64,000 nt of DNA from Christiangramia gaetbulicola (GCF_003054225.1 NZ_QBKQ01000002.1:806001-870000), one strand, 5' to 3'; shown: positions 34,008 through 43,709, counted from the stretch's first letter. Notes: generated from the sequence alone by a model not told the origin. Numbers and translations are program-made.

Positions 34008-34424
34008 ATGAAAGTTTTACTTCCCTTCGCCATTCATAAAATCTTTAATTTTCCATTCGTCGGAAACATTACTGCTGGATTCCCTTCCCCGGCCGATGAT
34101 CACCTGGACAAATCTATAAATCTTAATTCTGAGATCATTAAAGACAGGGAAGCTACCTTTTTTGGACGAGTTGAAGGTGATTCCATGACCGGTGCCGGTA
34201 TAGAACACGGAGATCTTTTAGTGATCAATAAAGGATCGGAACCTCGTAATGGAAAAATTGCTGTTTGTTTTATTGATGGGGAGTTTACGGTAAAGAGGAT
34301 TAAAATCGAAAAGAATGTCATTTGGTTGGTTGCAGAAAATCAGAAATATAAACCTATAAAGGTTACGTCAGAAAATGATTTCCTGATTTGGGGAATAGTT
34401 ACCAACGTAATCAAGTATGTATAA
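34008..34424 (+). CDS. umuD: UmuD-like S24 peptidase
   Basis: 138 residues. Self-cleavage site Ala23-Gly24 in [12 protein letters not shown], catalytic Ser59 in [10 protein letters not shown] and Lys96 in FTVKRIKI, all intact. RecA-stimulated cleavage gives UmuD', the partner of UmuC in error-prone DNA polymerase V. The stop overlaps the umuC start by one base (TAATG). The 259 bp upstream are AT-rich; I see no clear LexA box. Confidence 0.93.
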   Translation: MKVLLPFAIHKIFNFPFVGNITAGFPSPADDHLDKSINLNSEIIKDREATFFGRVEGDSMTGAGIEHGDLLVINKGSEPRNGKIAVCFIDGEFTVKRIKIEKNVIWLVAENQKYKPIKVTSENDFLIWGIVTNVIKYV

Positions 34425-35683
34425 TGTACGCCCTGGTAGACTGTAATAACTTCTATGCTTCCTGTGAAAGAGTATTTGACCCTTCCCTGGAAAACAAACC
34501 AGTTGTAGTTCTTTCTAATAATGATGGCTGCGTCATTGCACGAAGTAATGAAGCAAAGGCATTAGATATCCCAATGGGGGCTCCGGCATTTCAATATGAA
34601 AAGATATTTGAAAAGAATAACGTCTATGTCTTTAGCTCCAACTATGCTTTATACGGTGATATGAGCAGAAGAGTAATGAATATACTTTCCACGTTCACCC
34701 CAGATATCGAGATCTATTCTATAGACGAGGCATTTTTGCTGCTAGCAGGCTTTAAAGAACATTTTGATTTAACGACCTATGGTCAGGATATGATCAAAGC
34801 TGTTCGAAGCAGAACAGGTATCCCAATTAGTATTGGAATTGCCCCCACCAAGGCCTTGGCAAAAGTTGCAAATAAGATCGCCAAAAAATTTGCAAATCAC
34901 ACAGGAGGCGTTCATATCATAGATGGTCCCGAGAAAATCAGGAAAGCTCTTTCATGGACTAAGATTGGAGATGTTTGGGGTATCGGCCGACAATACGAAA
35001 AGAGACTACTTGCCTTGAATATTAAAAATGCACAACAGTTCGTAGAATTACATGATGAGTATGTTCGGAAAGAATTCTCTGTTGTTGGCCTTAGATTAAA
35101 AAGAGATCTATCGGGGTTGTCCACTTTATCGTTAGAAGCTACTCCCTTAAAAAAGAATATCGCTGTAACCAGGGCGTTCGAAAATATGTACAGTGATTAT
35201 GCCGAATTGAAAGAACGTGTATCTACCTATGCCGTAAAGATTGGTGAAAAACTCAGAAGACAGGATAGTAACTGTTCTTTGCTCCAGGTTTTCTTACTTA
35301 CCAATCCATTTAGAAATGATCTTAAGCAGTATCGTGCAAGTATATCAGTGTATACTCCCCATCCAACTAATTCCAGCATTACGTTAGTCAAGACAGCTTT
35401 AACTGGCCTAGAGATGATCTATAAGGAAGGTTTTCAATATAAGAAGGCTGGAATCATCGCCATGAAACTTACGCCTGCCAAGCAAAAGCAGTTTAAACTT
35501 TTCACAGAAGAAAATCCTAAGCATGAACAATTGATGAAGGTAGTAGACCTATTAAACTTCCGGGAAAACGGCAAGGTGAAATTCGGAGGTCAGGATCTAG
35601 GACGTACCTGGAAAATTAAGCAGGAGAGATTGTCCAATAGATTTAGTACGAGAATGGATGAATTAATTAGAATAAAAATATGA
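34424..35683 (+). CDS. umuC: UmuC-like Y-family DNA polymerase
   Basis: 419 residues from the ATG at 34424. Y-family motifs: [45 protein letters not shown] with the catalytic acidic pair, and the helix-hairpin-helix [10 protein letters not shown]. It performs translesion synthesis. Together with umuD it may help the element re-establish or survive stress after transfer. An in-frame earlier start at 34388 lies inside umuD and lacks family similarity. Confidence 0.93.
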   Translation: MYALVDCNNFYASCERVFDPSLENKPVVVLSNNDGCVIARSNEAKALDIPMGAPAFQYEKIFEKNNVYVFSSNYALYGDMSRRVMNILSTFTPDIEIYSIDEAFLLLAGFKEHFDLTTYGQDMIKAVRSRTGIPISIGIAPTKALAKVANKIAKKFANHTGGVHIIDGPEKIRKALSWTKIGDVWGIGRQYEKRLLALNIKNAQQFVELHDEYVRKEFSVVGLRLKRDLSGLSTLSLEATPLKKNIAVTRAFENMYSDYAELKERVSTYAVKIGEKLRRQDSNCSLLQVFLLTNPFRNDLKQYRASISVYTPHPTNSSITLVKTALTGLEMIYKEGFQYKKAGIIAMKLTPAKQKQFKLFTEENPKHEQLMKVVDLLNFRENGKVKFGGQDLGRTWKIKQERLSNRFSTRMDELIRIKI

Positions 35684-35717
35684 CGATTAGAATTTAAAAA
35701 TAGGTTTATATACTCGC

Positions 35718-36974
35718 CTAGTATTCGGCTTTATTTATATTTTCAACATTACCTCGGATCGAATTCAATTTATTCCTCAGAATACTCATATCACTGGATA
35801 ATTTTTGTTCTAAGACTTTAGCATAAATTTGAGTCGTTGCTAACTTTGTATGCCCAAGTAGTTTCGATACAGTTTCAATAGGTACTCCGTTGGAAAGTGT
35901 AATAGTTGTGGCAAAAGTATGACGAGCAACATGAAAGGACAGTTTTTTCCTGATCTTAAGTTCCGCAGCAATTTCTTTTAAAGAATCATTTGTTTTTTGA
36001 TTTGAATAAATAGGAAGTAAGTAATCTTTTTTAGGTAGCAGTCTTTCATATTTTTTCAATATTTCAAAAGCTTTATCTAAAATCGGTACCTTTAAATTTT
36101 CATCAGTTTTCTCTCTTTTCGAATATATCCAGTAATTTCCATCAATTCCTCTAACAATATTATCTTCAGTAAGTTTTTTTACATCGATATAAGATAAACC
36201 CGTATAACAGGCAAAAATAAACATATCCCTCGCGATCTGATGTTTTGGTTTATTTAATTCAGCATCTTCGATGCACTTCAATTCAAATTCATTTAAAAAA
36301 CTGCGTTCATGTTTTTTGAATTTCAAACTATATCTTATAAAAGGATCTTTTTCGATCCATTCTAACCTTAATGCTAGTTTCGTCATTTTTTTTAATCTCT
36401 CCAGATGCTTCATTACTCCATTATTTTTCAACGGCTGGGCATCGTTAATTGATTTTCCATTTCTTAGAAATTGCTCAAAATCAATGATGAAATTATATGA
36501 AAGTTGCGTTAGATAGATATCATTCGTTCTTAGTTTATTTCTTAAGAATCGCTGGATGTAACGTTCAGTAGTATAGTAATTTTTAAGAGTACCTGGCTTC
36601 AATATGGACTTCATATTTTGATTGTGGTAGGTAACCAAATCCATTAAAGTTTTATGCCTTTCATCTTCCCCTAGAAATCTCTCTTTAATAGCCCTAGCAG
36701 AAATATGCTTTGATTCCTCTATCAACTGTTTATGACAGTCCAAAAGTTTAGCATAAACCCTGTCCAGATATTGATTTAATGCTTTCCCTTCGTCAGTTCG
36801 CGACTTTGATCGTTTAGTTTTTGAATCCCAATAGGTAACCGAAATGGATCTTTTCAAGCTTAATTCAGCTCTTTTTCCATCCACAGTTATACGGGCATAA
36901 ATAGGAGATAAATTCTTCTTTTCTTTCGCTGGATTAATCCAGAAATGAATACTAAAAGTCCTTGAAGTCTGCAT
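35718..36974 (-). CDS. int: Tyrosine integrase of the conjugative element
   Basis: 418 residues. The N-terminal arm-binding region and SAM-like core-binding domain (TLMDLVTYHNQNMKSILKPG) precede the catalytic domain with ACYTGLSYIDV, HVARHTFATT and GHTKLATTQIYAKV, where Tyr is the nucleophile. The position of the first catalytic Arg is Ser in TGLS, as I recall for Bacteroidetes integrases such as IntDOT. It is the last gene before a tRNA-Pro, and the 3' end of that tRNA points at it, so it probably integrates the element there. Two TAGGTAACC words lie in its 5' part. Confidence 0.93.
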   Translation of the reverse strand: MQTSRTFSIHFWINPAKEKKNLSPIYARITVDGKRAELSLKRSISVTYWDSKTKRSKSRTDEGKALNQYLDRVYAKLLDCHKQLIEESKHISARAIKERFLGEDERHKTLMDLVTYHNQNMKSILKPGTLKNYYTTERYIQRFLRNKLRTNDIYLTQLSYNFIIDFEQFLRNGKSINDAQPLKNNGVMKHLERLKKMTKLALRLEWIEKDPFIRYSLKFKKHERSFLNEFELKCIEDAELNKPKHQIARDMFIFACYTGLSYIDVKKLTEDNIVRGIDGNYWIYSKREKTDENLKVPILDKAFEILKKYERLLPKKDYLLPIYSNQKTNDSLKEIAAELKIRKKLSFHVARHTFATTITLSNGVPIETVSKLLGHTKLATTQIYAKVLEQKLSSDMSILRNKLNSIRGNVENINKAEY

Positions 36975-37202
36975 AGTCTTTCGCTTTAATTAAATAATCG
37001 ATTTGTTTTACGAAAGTCAAACCGAAGCGAAAGTCAACTCTAATGAATTACCAATTTAAGGAAAATATTACTATCAATTTAGGTAACCGAATAGGTAACC
37101 TATAATTTGATAATAAAGCTAATCTTATGATTTCAGAATTTATATAAAATACTTATTTTCATAAGATTAGCTAATTTTTGATGTCCTTTGACATCGAAGT
37201 TG
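36975..37202. promoter_or_regulatory. Attachment-side region between integrase and tRNA
   Basis: Two TAGGTAACC words (37080-37088 and 37092-37100) match two more inside the integrase gene (36628-36636 and 36832-36840), all in the same direction. A perfect 14-bp inverted repeat follows: AGCTAATCTTATGA (37117-37130) and TCATAAGATTAGCT (37159-37172). Together these look like integrase or excisionase arm sites and a structured att arm beside the crossover point at the tRNA 3' end. The region is otherwise AT-rich. Confidence 0.55.
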
Positions 37203-37276
37203 TCGGGATGACAGGATTTGAACCTGCGACCCCACGCCCCCCAGGCGTATACGCTACCAGACTGCGCCACATCCCG
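37203..37276 (-). tRNA. tRNA-Pro (anticodon GGG)
   Basis: On the minus strand a complete cloverleaf is present: acceptor CGGGATG/CATCCCG, D arm GCGC...GCGT, anticodon stem TACGC/GCGTG with loop CTGGGGG, T arm with GGTTCAAATCC. No encoded CCA. Its 3' end faces the integrase and is the likely insertion target. The sequence 37277-37358 before the next gene shows nothing further. Confidence 0.95.
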
Positions 37277-37358
37277 ATTGTGGATTGCAAATTAAACTGG
37301 TTTCTTTCAATTTTCAAAAGGAAAATAAAGATTAAAATAGCAATTAAACTATCCTCTA

Positions 37359-38252
37359 TTAAAGTTCTTCGGAATTTTCGTCAAGGAATTTTAGGACCTC
37401 ATCTAAATAAATATCCGGTCTGTCTAACCAGCCGTAATGACCACAATTTTCAATTTTCACCAGTTCGGATTCAGGTAAAATTTCATGGGCTCTTTCAGCG
37501 ATTTCGATGGGTACTACATCCTGTAATCCGTGAAGAATTAAAACACTTTTCTGAAAATTTTTCATTTCAGCGGTTTTATCAAAATTATTTGAACGCATAT
37601 CAGCCCAGATCAAACTATTCAAATCCCGATCTACTTCCAGTAATCTTTCGGCAATAATATTTTCATGTTGAGATTCATACAAATAAGCTTTAGCCATATA
37701 ATATGCTCTTTTCTTCAACAAACTGGGATTACCCGGTGTGGTATGCATTAAAGCAGAATAATGCACCAGGCTGTCATTTTCAGCTTCGGTAAGTCGGTTC
37801 ATAATATTAAAACTACTTACATTTCTTAAACTCATCCCTCCACTATGAGACTGAATCATGGCCTTAACCCGATCTGGATATTCTGCCGCATAAGCATAAG
37901 CGAGCATTCCACCAAATGAATGACCAAGAACGATCCATTGCTCATATCCCAGTTCCTGCCTTAGATTCTCTATATCTTCAACCATAAGATCCATAGTGAA
38001 ATCTGAAGGATTACTGTCTTTAATCTCAGTGCCTCCTGTCCCCCTTTGATCGTAAATGATAGTAGTATTATTTTCTGAAAGCAACCTGGCCAGAGGAGCA
38101 AATCCGTTACTGTTCATTCCCGGCCCGCCATTTATAATAAGCACAGGATAACCACTACCAAAGATCTGGTATCTGGTATTTACCTTCTGCTCCTGCCCCG
38201 ATACATTAGAAACCAAAAGGGTCATAAGTAAAATGAAAAAACGGTATTTCAT
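37359..38252 (-). CDS. Secreted alpha/beta hydrolase (proline iminopeptidase-like, S33)
   Basis: 297 residues with a signal peptide (FFILLMTLLVSNVSG). Oxyanion motif INGGPGMNSNG, nucleophile elbow LGHSFGGM, an Asp in LHGLQDVVP and His in NCGHYGWLDRP complete the triad. The N-terminal GGPG motif points to the prolyl aminopeptidase subgroup, although substrate range cannot be read. It is the first chromosomal-looking gene after the tRNA and has no operon partners. Confidence 0.88.
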   Translation of the reverse strand: MKYRFFILLMTLLVSNVSGQEQKVNTRYQIFGSGYPVLIINGGPGMNSNGFAPLARLLSENNTTIIYDQRGTGGTEIKDSNPSDFTMDLMVEDIENLRQELGYEQWIVLGHSFGGMLAYAYAAEYPDRVKAMIQSHSGGMSLRNVSSFNIMNRLTEAENDSLVHYSALMHTTPGNPSLLKKRAYYMAKAYLYESQHENIIAERLLEVDRDLNSLIWADMRSNNFDKTAEMKNFQKSVLILHGLQDVVPIEIAERAHEILPESELVKIENCGHYGWLDRPDIYLDEVLKFLDENSEEL

Positions 38253-38406
38253 AAATCGAAAATTTCTTAAAAATAGCTAATCTAAAATAAAGGAAGTTCC
38301 CTCCAGTATTACCGACCGATGTTAATAAATTAAAAGTGCTCAATTCCTTTTAAATAAATCTGTCATAATTGCTATCTTCACCGCCGTTGCCCCCAAATCT
38401 ATTTAA

Positions 38407-39651
38407 ATGATCAGAAAGTTTTTTCTAGTACTGACGCTGCTTTTTTCAGTAACAGTTTTCTCCCAGGAAATCCAGGAAAATAATACCGATAGTCTCTATT
38501 TCAAAGGCCTTGAACTTTACAAAAATCAGGATTTCAAAAGCTCACTCGCCTATACCAATAAAGGTCTGGAATTAGCTCCGGAATATCATGATATCAGAAT
38601 ATTGCGCGTTCGCAATTACTGGGCGCTGGATATGATCCAGAATGCCACAAGTGATCTTGAATATCTATTGACCGAAGCTGAAGATTATCCGGGAGTACGT
38701 GAACTCGTGCTCAAACAAACCAAATTGCTGAAAGACCCCGAAACTGCCCTGAACTTTCTTGGCAAGATCGAGCAAAGCGGCAGCTTAAATACAAACACCA
38801 GGATCCTGAAAGCGCAATTACTGCTTGAGAATAAGCAAAAATCTGAATCACGGGAAATAGCGCTGGAACTGTTCAACGATCCTGAACTTGATGAAAGGGA
38901 CCGTTATCTGCTGCAGAATATATTAAAAAGGACCATTAGCAACGAAATTGGTGTTAATTACCAGTATATCCACTTTAGCGATAGCTATAACCGTGAGGCA
39001 TGGCAAACGATAAGTCCTGAATTTCAGCATTATTTCAATAGAACTGCGGTGATCGCCCGGGTTAATTATAATGACAGAGGATCTAGAGACGGAACTTTAT
39101 ATGAACTTGAGGCCTACCCGGTTTTTAGTGACAGGGTATATTCATTCCTGAATGTTGGAATATCTGATGGTTCCTTATATCCAGACCTGAGAACCAGTGC
39201 TTCTATCTTCGTAAATTTTCTAAGAAAATTTGAATTTGAGGCCGGTGGCCGACTTTTGCATTTTTCAGAACAGGATTACTTTTCAGCTATTGCCGGACTT
39301 ACCATGTACCAGGGAAAATTTTATCTGAACACCAGGATCTTTATGGGGCCTGAGATCAATGATCAGTATACTCAGAATTACCAGCTTAATGTGCGTTATT
39401 ATCTAAATAATACAGACAACTTTCTAATGCTTCGTTTGGGAACAGGAATTTCTCCAGATGAAAGTACGATCTTCACCCAGGTTCAGGAAAACCCGGGACT
39501 GGAAGCTTATTACTCGAACCTTGGAATAAATTTCACCATTGGTCCACGCCATATTATCCAGACGGGCATTGGTTACCTATTCGAAGATATTACCAGCGAA
39601 AAAGAAGGAGACCAAGTGATTGGAAATATTGGCTACAGATTCAGATTCTAA
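38407..39651 (+). CDS. TPR-containing YaiO-type outer-membrane beta-barrel protein
   Basis: 414 residues. A signal peptide (residues 1-20) is followed by tetratricopeptide-like helices (about 25-185) and a beta-barrel with a C-terminal aromatic strand (GDQVIGNIGYRFRF). This is the YaiO-like pattern of outer-membrane proteins that accompany polysaccharide secretion glycosyltransferases. Its stop overlaps the stop of the convergent glycosyltransferase gene by 4 bp. Confidence 0.82.
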   Translation: MIRKFFLVLTLLFSVTVFSQEIQENNTDSLYFKGLELYKNQDFKSSLAYTNKGLELAPEYHDIRILRVRNYWALDMIQNATSDLEYLLTEAEDYPGVRELVLKQTKLLKDPETALNFLGKIEQSGSLNTNTRILKAQLLLENKQKSESREIALELFNDPELDERDRYLLQNILKRTISNEIGVNYQYIHFSDSYNREAWQTISPEFQHYFNRTAVIARVNYNDRGSRDGTLYELEAYPVFSDRVYSFLNVGISDGSLYPDLRTSASIFVNFLRKFEFEAGGRLLHFSEQDYFSAIAGLTMYQGKFYLNTRIFMGPEINDQYTQNYQLNVRYYLNNTDNFLMLRLGTGISPDESTIFTQVQENPGLEAYYSNLGINFTIGPRHIIQTGIGYLFEDITSEKEGDQVIGNIGYRFRF

Positions 39652-41099
39652 GTATCTGATACCTTGAATCCCTTACGGGTCATAGTACCCCAACCAGATT
39701 TTATTCCGAAGATCTTTTTATAATATCCCTTCATCTGGCCGTAAACCAGAATTGGGTGGTATAGAAAAGGCTCAAGATAGGCCGCCAGCAGAAGTTCTAT
39801 GATCTGCTTGGGTTTATGATAATGATCAAAATTCTTGACATACATAAAGATCGCTGCCGTAGAAAAAACGCATCCTATAAGATATGCCGCTGTAAACAGT
39901 AAGATCGCCATCGGCCAGTTGATCATTCCGAAGAAAGCAAAGGCGATGATACAGATCACTCCCAGGAATTCAATGATTGGCGCTCCAAATTCAAAGAACA
40001 ACCAGTATGGGTAGAAAAGTATACCCATATAGCGATATTTCGGGTTAAGAAATAACTTGCGGTGTATCTTCAAGGTTTCCCAAAGTCCCCTCGCCCAGCG
40101 GTCTCTTTGTTTAATGAGGATACTGTGATCTGGTGGCCCCTCTGTCCAGCAAAGGGTTTCCGGAAGGTAAACCACTTTATAAGGCAGTTTCTTTTCTTCC
40201 ATAAGCATTCTTAAACGTATACACAGTTCCAGGTCTTCTCCCACGGTCTTGGCATCGAATCCATTCACCTCGATAACTCTTTTCCTGGGGTACATTCCAA
40301 ACGCTCCGGATACCAGCATAAGCCCATTGATCTCACTCCAGGCCATCCTGCCCAATAAAAAAGCCCTGATATATTCTACCACCTGCACCATAGGCACGAG
40401 GTTTTCCGGAAGCCTTAATTCCTTAAGCACCCCGTTCTTTATTACCGAATCATTGGCAATTCCAATTCCGCCACCGCAGGCGATAATTTCTTTTTCATTC
40501 TCTTCCAGATATGGCCTTACCATTTTTATAAGAGCATCCTGTTCTATGATACAATCGGCATCGGTACACACTACCAGTTCAGATGAAGCAAAGTTTATCC
40601 CGGCATTCAGCGCATCGGCACGTCCACCGTTGTTCTTATCCAATACGGTAAGATGTGTATATTTTGAAAGTTTACTGCGATAAAAATGCTTTACCGAAGC
40701 CGTGGGAATTGGCTGGGTTATAAAGGTCGCATCTCTTCGCTCCAATTGAAATTCTTCAATTAGCTGCTCAAGGGAATCATCTTTACTCCCATCATTCACC
40801 AGGATCAATTCGTAATAGGGATATTGAATGGAAAGCAGGGATTTCACATTTTCTATGATCGTTAAACCTTCATTATATGCCGGCGCGATCACCGATATCG
40901 AAGGAATATCTGTGGCACTTACAATATCATTTACCTGTAAAAAAAGAGATTTTCTTTTATTCCTCTTAATAGCCCTACTGGCCAGGATCACCCCGGTGAA
41001 ATAAAAGCTCATCAATATTATTCCGTAGATAAAGAATATATAGTTTGCAGCAAGAAAAACGGCTTCACTGCTGAAAAACTCTTTAAGACTACTCCACAT
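39648..41099 (-). CDS. Processive membrane glycosyltransferase, family 2
   Basis: 483 residues. One N-terminal helix (~17-38), a GT-A domain with ISVIAPAYNEG, CTDADCII (DxD), a GEDLELCIRLR acceptor motif and QRDRWARGLWE (the QxxRW-type motif), then about four C-terminal helices. The combination matches inner-membrane synthases such as those making poly-N-acetylglucosamine or hyaluronan-like chains. It overlaps the HEAT gene by 11 bp, in an operon with a receiver-domain protein. Confidence 0.9.
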   Translation of the reverse strand: MWSSLKEFFSSEAVFLAANYIFFIYGIILMSFYFTGVILASRAIKRNKRKSLFLQVNDIVSATDIPSISVIAPAYNEGLTIIENVKSLLSIQYPYYELILVNDGSKDDSLEQLIEEFQLERRDATFITQPIPTASVKHFYRSKLSKYTHLTVLDKNNGGRADALNAGINFASSELVVCTDADCIIEQDALIKMVRPYLEENEKEIIACGGGIGIANDSVIKNGVLKELRLPENLVPMVQVVEYIRAFLLGRMAWSEINGLMLVSGAFGMYPRKRVIEVNGFDAKTVGEDLELCIRLRMLMEEKKLPYKVVYLPETLCWTEGPPDHSILIKQRDRWARGLWETLKIHRKLFLNPKYRYMGILFYPYWLFFEFGAPIIEFLGVICIIAFAFFGMINWPMAILLFTAAYLIGCVFSTAAIFMYVKNFDHYHKPKQIIELLLAAYLEPFLYHPILVYGQMKGYYKKIFGIKSGWGTMTRKGFKVSDT

Positions 41100-42141
41100 T
41101 CAATTCGGTTTCGGCTGGATATTGTTTATAATAGAACTCCTGGACTTTCTCTTTATAACCATTGTTCCATAGAATTTCGGCTATGCTCAGTTTAAGATCG
41201 TCACTTGCGTTATTTAATTGTTTCATATAGAAATCAAGATCCATTTCAGAGTTATGGTACAAATAATTCAATAATTGTCCCTGCTGGGTTGGATCTGTAA
41301 TGTCTTCAAAAAGTACTTTGACATAACTTATCTTGGACTTGGAAAGAGCAAAGGTCTGCAAACAATAGATCGCCGTTTCTCTAACCTCGTAATCCTCATG
41401 GTTAAGATTATCAACTATATATCCGGTCTCGGCGTGTAGCTCATATTTCCTGATGATCCTCATCAAAAGCTTTTTACCAAATAGCCTTTCGGTCTTATAA
41501 GCCCGGTGCAGCCATTTCAGCTCCGGTTTGGGATAATGATCATAAAGTTTTTCAACGATCTTTATTTGTTGCCATAGGGTCATATTCCGCTTTAAATAAG
41601 GCAGAAACCTAAGACTTTCCCAACCTAAAAAAACTACCAGCGCGATCTGGGCTTCCCGTCTCACATATATATTCCTGTGGTTACGATACTTAAAGATCTC
41701 GTCGAGATACTGAGACTGGTTCATCTCATAGATCTCTCTTATGCCCCTCGCCTTTCTATACCAGCTCCAACTCGAGATTTTATTTATAGATACCCGATAA
41801 GGTGGGATCTGACTATATAACTTTTGAAGTTTGTAAAAATTCGTTCCCAAAATAGTGCGTTGTGTACGTATCATTAAACCAATAAGAAACTGAATATTAT
41901 TCTTATTCTGTTTTTTGATACCAACGTTTTTCAGGGTTTTATTGATCTCGGTGAGCGTTAATGGATCATTTGGGTCATTGTAAAGGTAACCGCTCACGAT
42001 CTCGGCGAAGGTCATCTCTATTTTTTGAAGCCGTTTAGTTCTATTCCTCCTGTATATAACGCTAATTACTATGGATATCCAGTAAATAACGAGAACCGCA
42101 AAGACGAATCCAATTAGAATAAGTATGGACGATTCATTCAT
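41089..42141 (-). CDS. Membrane-anchored HEAT-repeat protein
   Basis: 350 residues with one N-terminal membrane helix (about 5-27) and a helical body with HEAT-like pairs (YRNHRNIYVRREAQIALVVF, NLNHEDYEVRETAIYCLQTF). Such proteins act as scaffolds. It lies between the receiver and the glycosyltransferase genes with overlapping ends (1 bp and 11 bp), and likely holds the synthase in a regulatory complex. Confidence 0.78.
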   Translation of the reverse strand: MNESSILILIGFVFAVLVIYWISIVISVIYRRNRTKRLQKIEMTFAEIVSGYLYNDPNDPLTLTEINKTLKNVGIKKQNKNNIQFLIGLMIRTQRTILGTNFYKLQKLYSQIPPYRVSINKISSWSWYRKARGIREIYEMNQSQYLDEIFKYRNHRNIYVRREAQIALVVFLGWESLRFLPYLKRNMTLWQQIKIVEKLYDHYPKPELKWLHRAYKTERLFGKKLLMRIIRKYELHAETGYIVDNLNHEDYEVRETAIYCLQTFALSKSKISYVKVLFEDITDPTQQGQLLNYLYHNSEMDLDFYMKQLNNASDDLKLSIAEILWNNGYKEKVQEFYYKQYPAETELNVE

Positions 42142-42494
42142 TAATAGGCTTGTATTATGGCTTCAATTTCATCGAGGTCTATTGGCACTGCATAAAACCC
42201 GGTAATACCCCGAAGGTTAAAAATTTCCTGTTTTATTTTATCCTGCCCCATGTTGGTAACTATCAATAGATTCTTATGAAGCAGAACTTCCTGCACCTGA
42301 GCTACAAATTGTAATGGAGCGATCCCTTCGAACAAAATATCGGTAATAATGAAATCGAAATTGGTTTGCTGATCCTCAATATTAAGAGCACTTAAAGACC
42401 TAATTGCTTTACAATCAAAACCGTTTAGCCGCGTAAGTCTTTCCAGAATCTTAAGGATAATAATATCCTCTTGAATCACCAGGACCTTCTTCAT
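42141..42494 (-). CDS. Stand-alone receiver-domain protein, possibly atypical
   Basis: 117 residues, one CheY-like receiver domain: acidic pocket VIQED, phospho-acceptor Asp in FIITDILF, and the Thr in LLIVTNMG. The conserved Lys before Pro (K-P) is Val in FYAVPID, so phosphoryl control may differ. It is the first gene of the HEAT/glycosyltransferase operon and probably relays a signal to the polysaccharide synthase. Confidence 0.82.
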   Translation of the reverse strand: MKKVLVIQEDIIILKILERLTRLNGFDCKAIRSLSALNIEDQQTNFDFIITDILFEGIAPLQFVAQVQEVLLHKNLLIVTNMGQDKIKQEIFNLRGITGFYAVPIDLDEIEAIIQAY

Positions 42495-42865
42495 TAAATT
42501 TTATTTGCTTGGAAATATACTAAATCCATCTTAATTATAACCTTATAAAGTTTTTTTACCACCTTTTAACCTACTGTTTAACTGTATACTGTAAGAATTA
42601 ACCTCTTCTACTTTTTGAAGTATTAAAAATAAATAAGTCAGTTAAAACTTACGCAAGAATACGTCAATTGGATTTATTTTTTCTGAAAAATTTTCATGCG
42701 AAGAAAAATAAATTAAAGAGATGATTTTTATTAACCATGACCTGACAATTTTTCCCTTAAAATGACGTTTTTAAAAGCATTCAATTTCCTGAATTGAATG
42801 CCTTATTATTCCCAGATCCTGCCTGACCAAAATTCTTAAGCTAGACTAATTTAATTTTCAAGCAG
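42495..42865. other. Gene-free gap with one perfect hairpin
   Basis: 371 AT-rich bp between divergent genes. A 10-bp inverted repeat, GCATTCAATT (42777-42786) and AATTGAATGC (42792-42801), stands about 65 bp before the DUF2807 gene. No strong T-run follows. Promoters for both flanking genes must lie here but I cannot assign them. Confidence 0.4.
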
Positions 42866-43528
42866 ATGAAAAATATCAGAAACTTACTGGTCATTGTAAC
42901 GGCGGGCCTTTTTTTAATCACAGGCTGTTCCAGTGACGATGACGTTCGGGGTTCAGGGAATCTAACCTCTGAAGTCAGGGAGCTTTCTTCATTTTCAGCC
43001 ATAGACAATGAGGGGGTAATAGACCTTGTTATCCTCGTTGGAGAGGCTCAAAGCGTAGAAATAATTGGTGACGATAACGTACTTAGATACGTGGAAACCC
43101 GGGTAGAGGACAACGAGTTGAAGATCCGGTTGGAAGACGGTCGAAATTATAACAATATAGACCTTGAGGCCATAATAAGTCTTCCAAGCTTACGAAGGCT
43201 AAGGAACGAAGGGGTAAGCCAGGTTCAGATTGACAATGTAAATTCAGGCTCTTCTTTCGAAGTTGAGAATGAAGGTTCTGGAAATATTCGAATATCTGGT
43301 GAGACCAGCAGGTTTGAACTGGAAAATCACGGCAGTGGTGATATTATGGCGTTTGGATTGTCTACTCAGACGAGCAAGGTTGACCTTGAAGGCTCCGGGG
43401 ATGTGGAACTAACTTGTTCAGACGTACTGGAAGTAGAGATCGAGGGCAGTGGAAATGTTTACTACCGTGGATCCCCCGAAATAATTTCAGAGATCCAGGG
43501 CAGCGGGGCTGTTATCGATGCAAATTAA
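42866..43528 (+). CDS. DUF2807 (GIN-domain) lipoprotein
   Basis: 220 residues. Lipobox LITGCSSD (Cys21), then the adhesin-like GIN beta-helix domain with repeated SGSGN/GSGD turns (EGSGNIRISGE, HGSGDIMAFG, EGSGDVELTC, EGSGNVYYRG). Secreted GIN proteins are frequent in Bacteroidetes and their role is not settled. Followed by a terminator. Confidence 0.88.
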   Translation: MKNIRNLLVIVTAGLFLITGCSSDDDVRGSGNLTSEVRELSSFSAIDNEGVIDLVILVGEAQSVEIIGDDNVLRYVETRVEDNELKIRLEDGRNYNNIDLEAIISLPSLRRLRNEGVSQVQIDNVNSGSSFEVENEGSGNIRISGETSRFELENHGSGDIMAFGLSTQTSKVDLEGSGDVELTCSDVLEVEIEGSGNVYYRGSPEIISEIQGSGAVIDAN

Positions 43529-43551
43529 GCCTTTGAAACTATCAGCAAACA

Positions 43552-43578
43552 GGCTCCGAATATCATCGGGGCTTTTTT
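43552..43578 (+). terminator. Rho-independent terminator after the DUF2807 gene
   Basis: GGCTCCGA pairs with TCGGGGC (one wobble) around ATATCA, followed by seven Ts, 24 bp after the stop codon. Confidence 0.75.
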
Positions 43579-43693
43579 TATGCCCATCTCTTAAATTACT
43601 TAAAATCAAAATTCGTAAGGACAATTCAAGATCCTAATCTCTAAAATTACATGAATTTAACACTACTTCCTTGCGAGTATTATGATTGCAGAA

Positions 43694-43701
43694 TACTTTT
43701 G
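43694..43701 (+). promoter_or_regulatory. Bacteroidetes promoter for the 43710 gene
   Basis: TACTTTTG matches TAnnTTTG, and a TTG (43671-43673) lies 20 bp upstream as in the -33 element. The start codon follows 8 bp later, so the mRNA is nearly leaderless. Confidence 0.6.
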
Positions 43702-43709
43702 CACGCCGA

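Noticed and set aside
33836-34033. 65-codon minus-strand frame before umuD
   Set aside because: AT-rich, overlaps the umuD start on the other strand, and has no recognisable features.
36628-37100. TAGGTAACC repeats as a CRISPR array
   Set aside because: The repeats are only 9 bp, irregularly spaced and partly inside the integrase gene.
37178-37657. Plus-strand open frame running through the tRNA-Pro(GGG)
   Set aside because: It includes the antisense of the tRNA and of the hydrolase 3' end, so it is a chance frame.
40249-40683. 144-codon plus-strand frame inside the glycosyltransferase gene
   Set aside because: Antisense to a gene with full GT2 motifs; no independent support.
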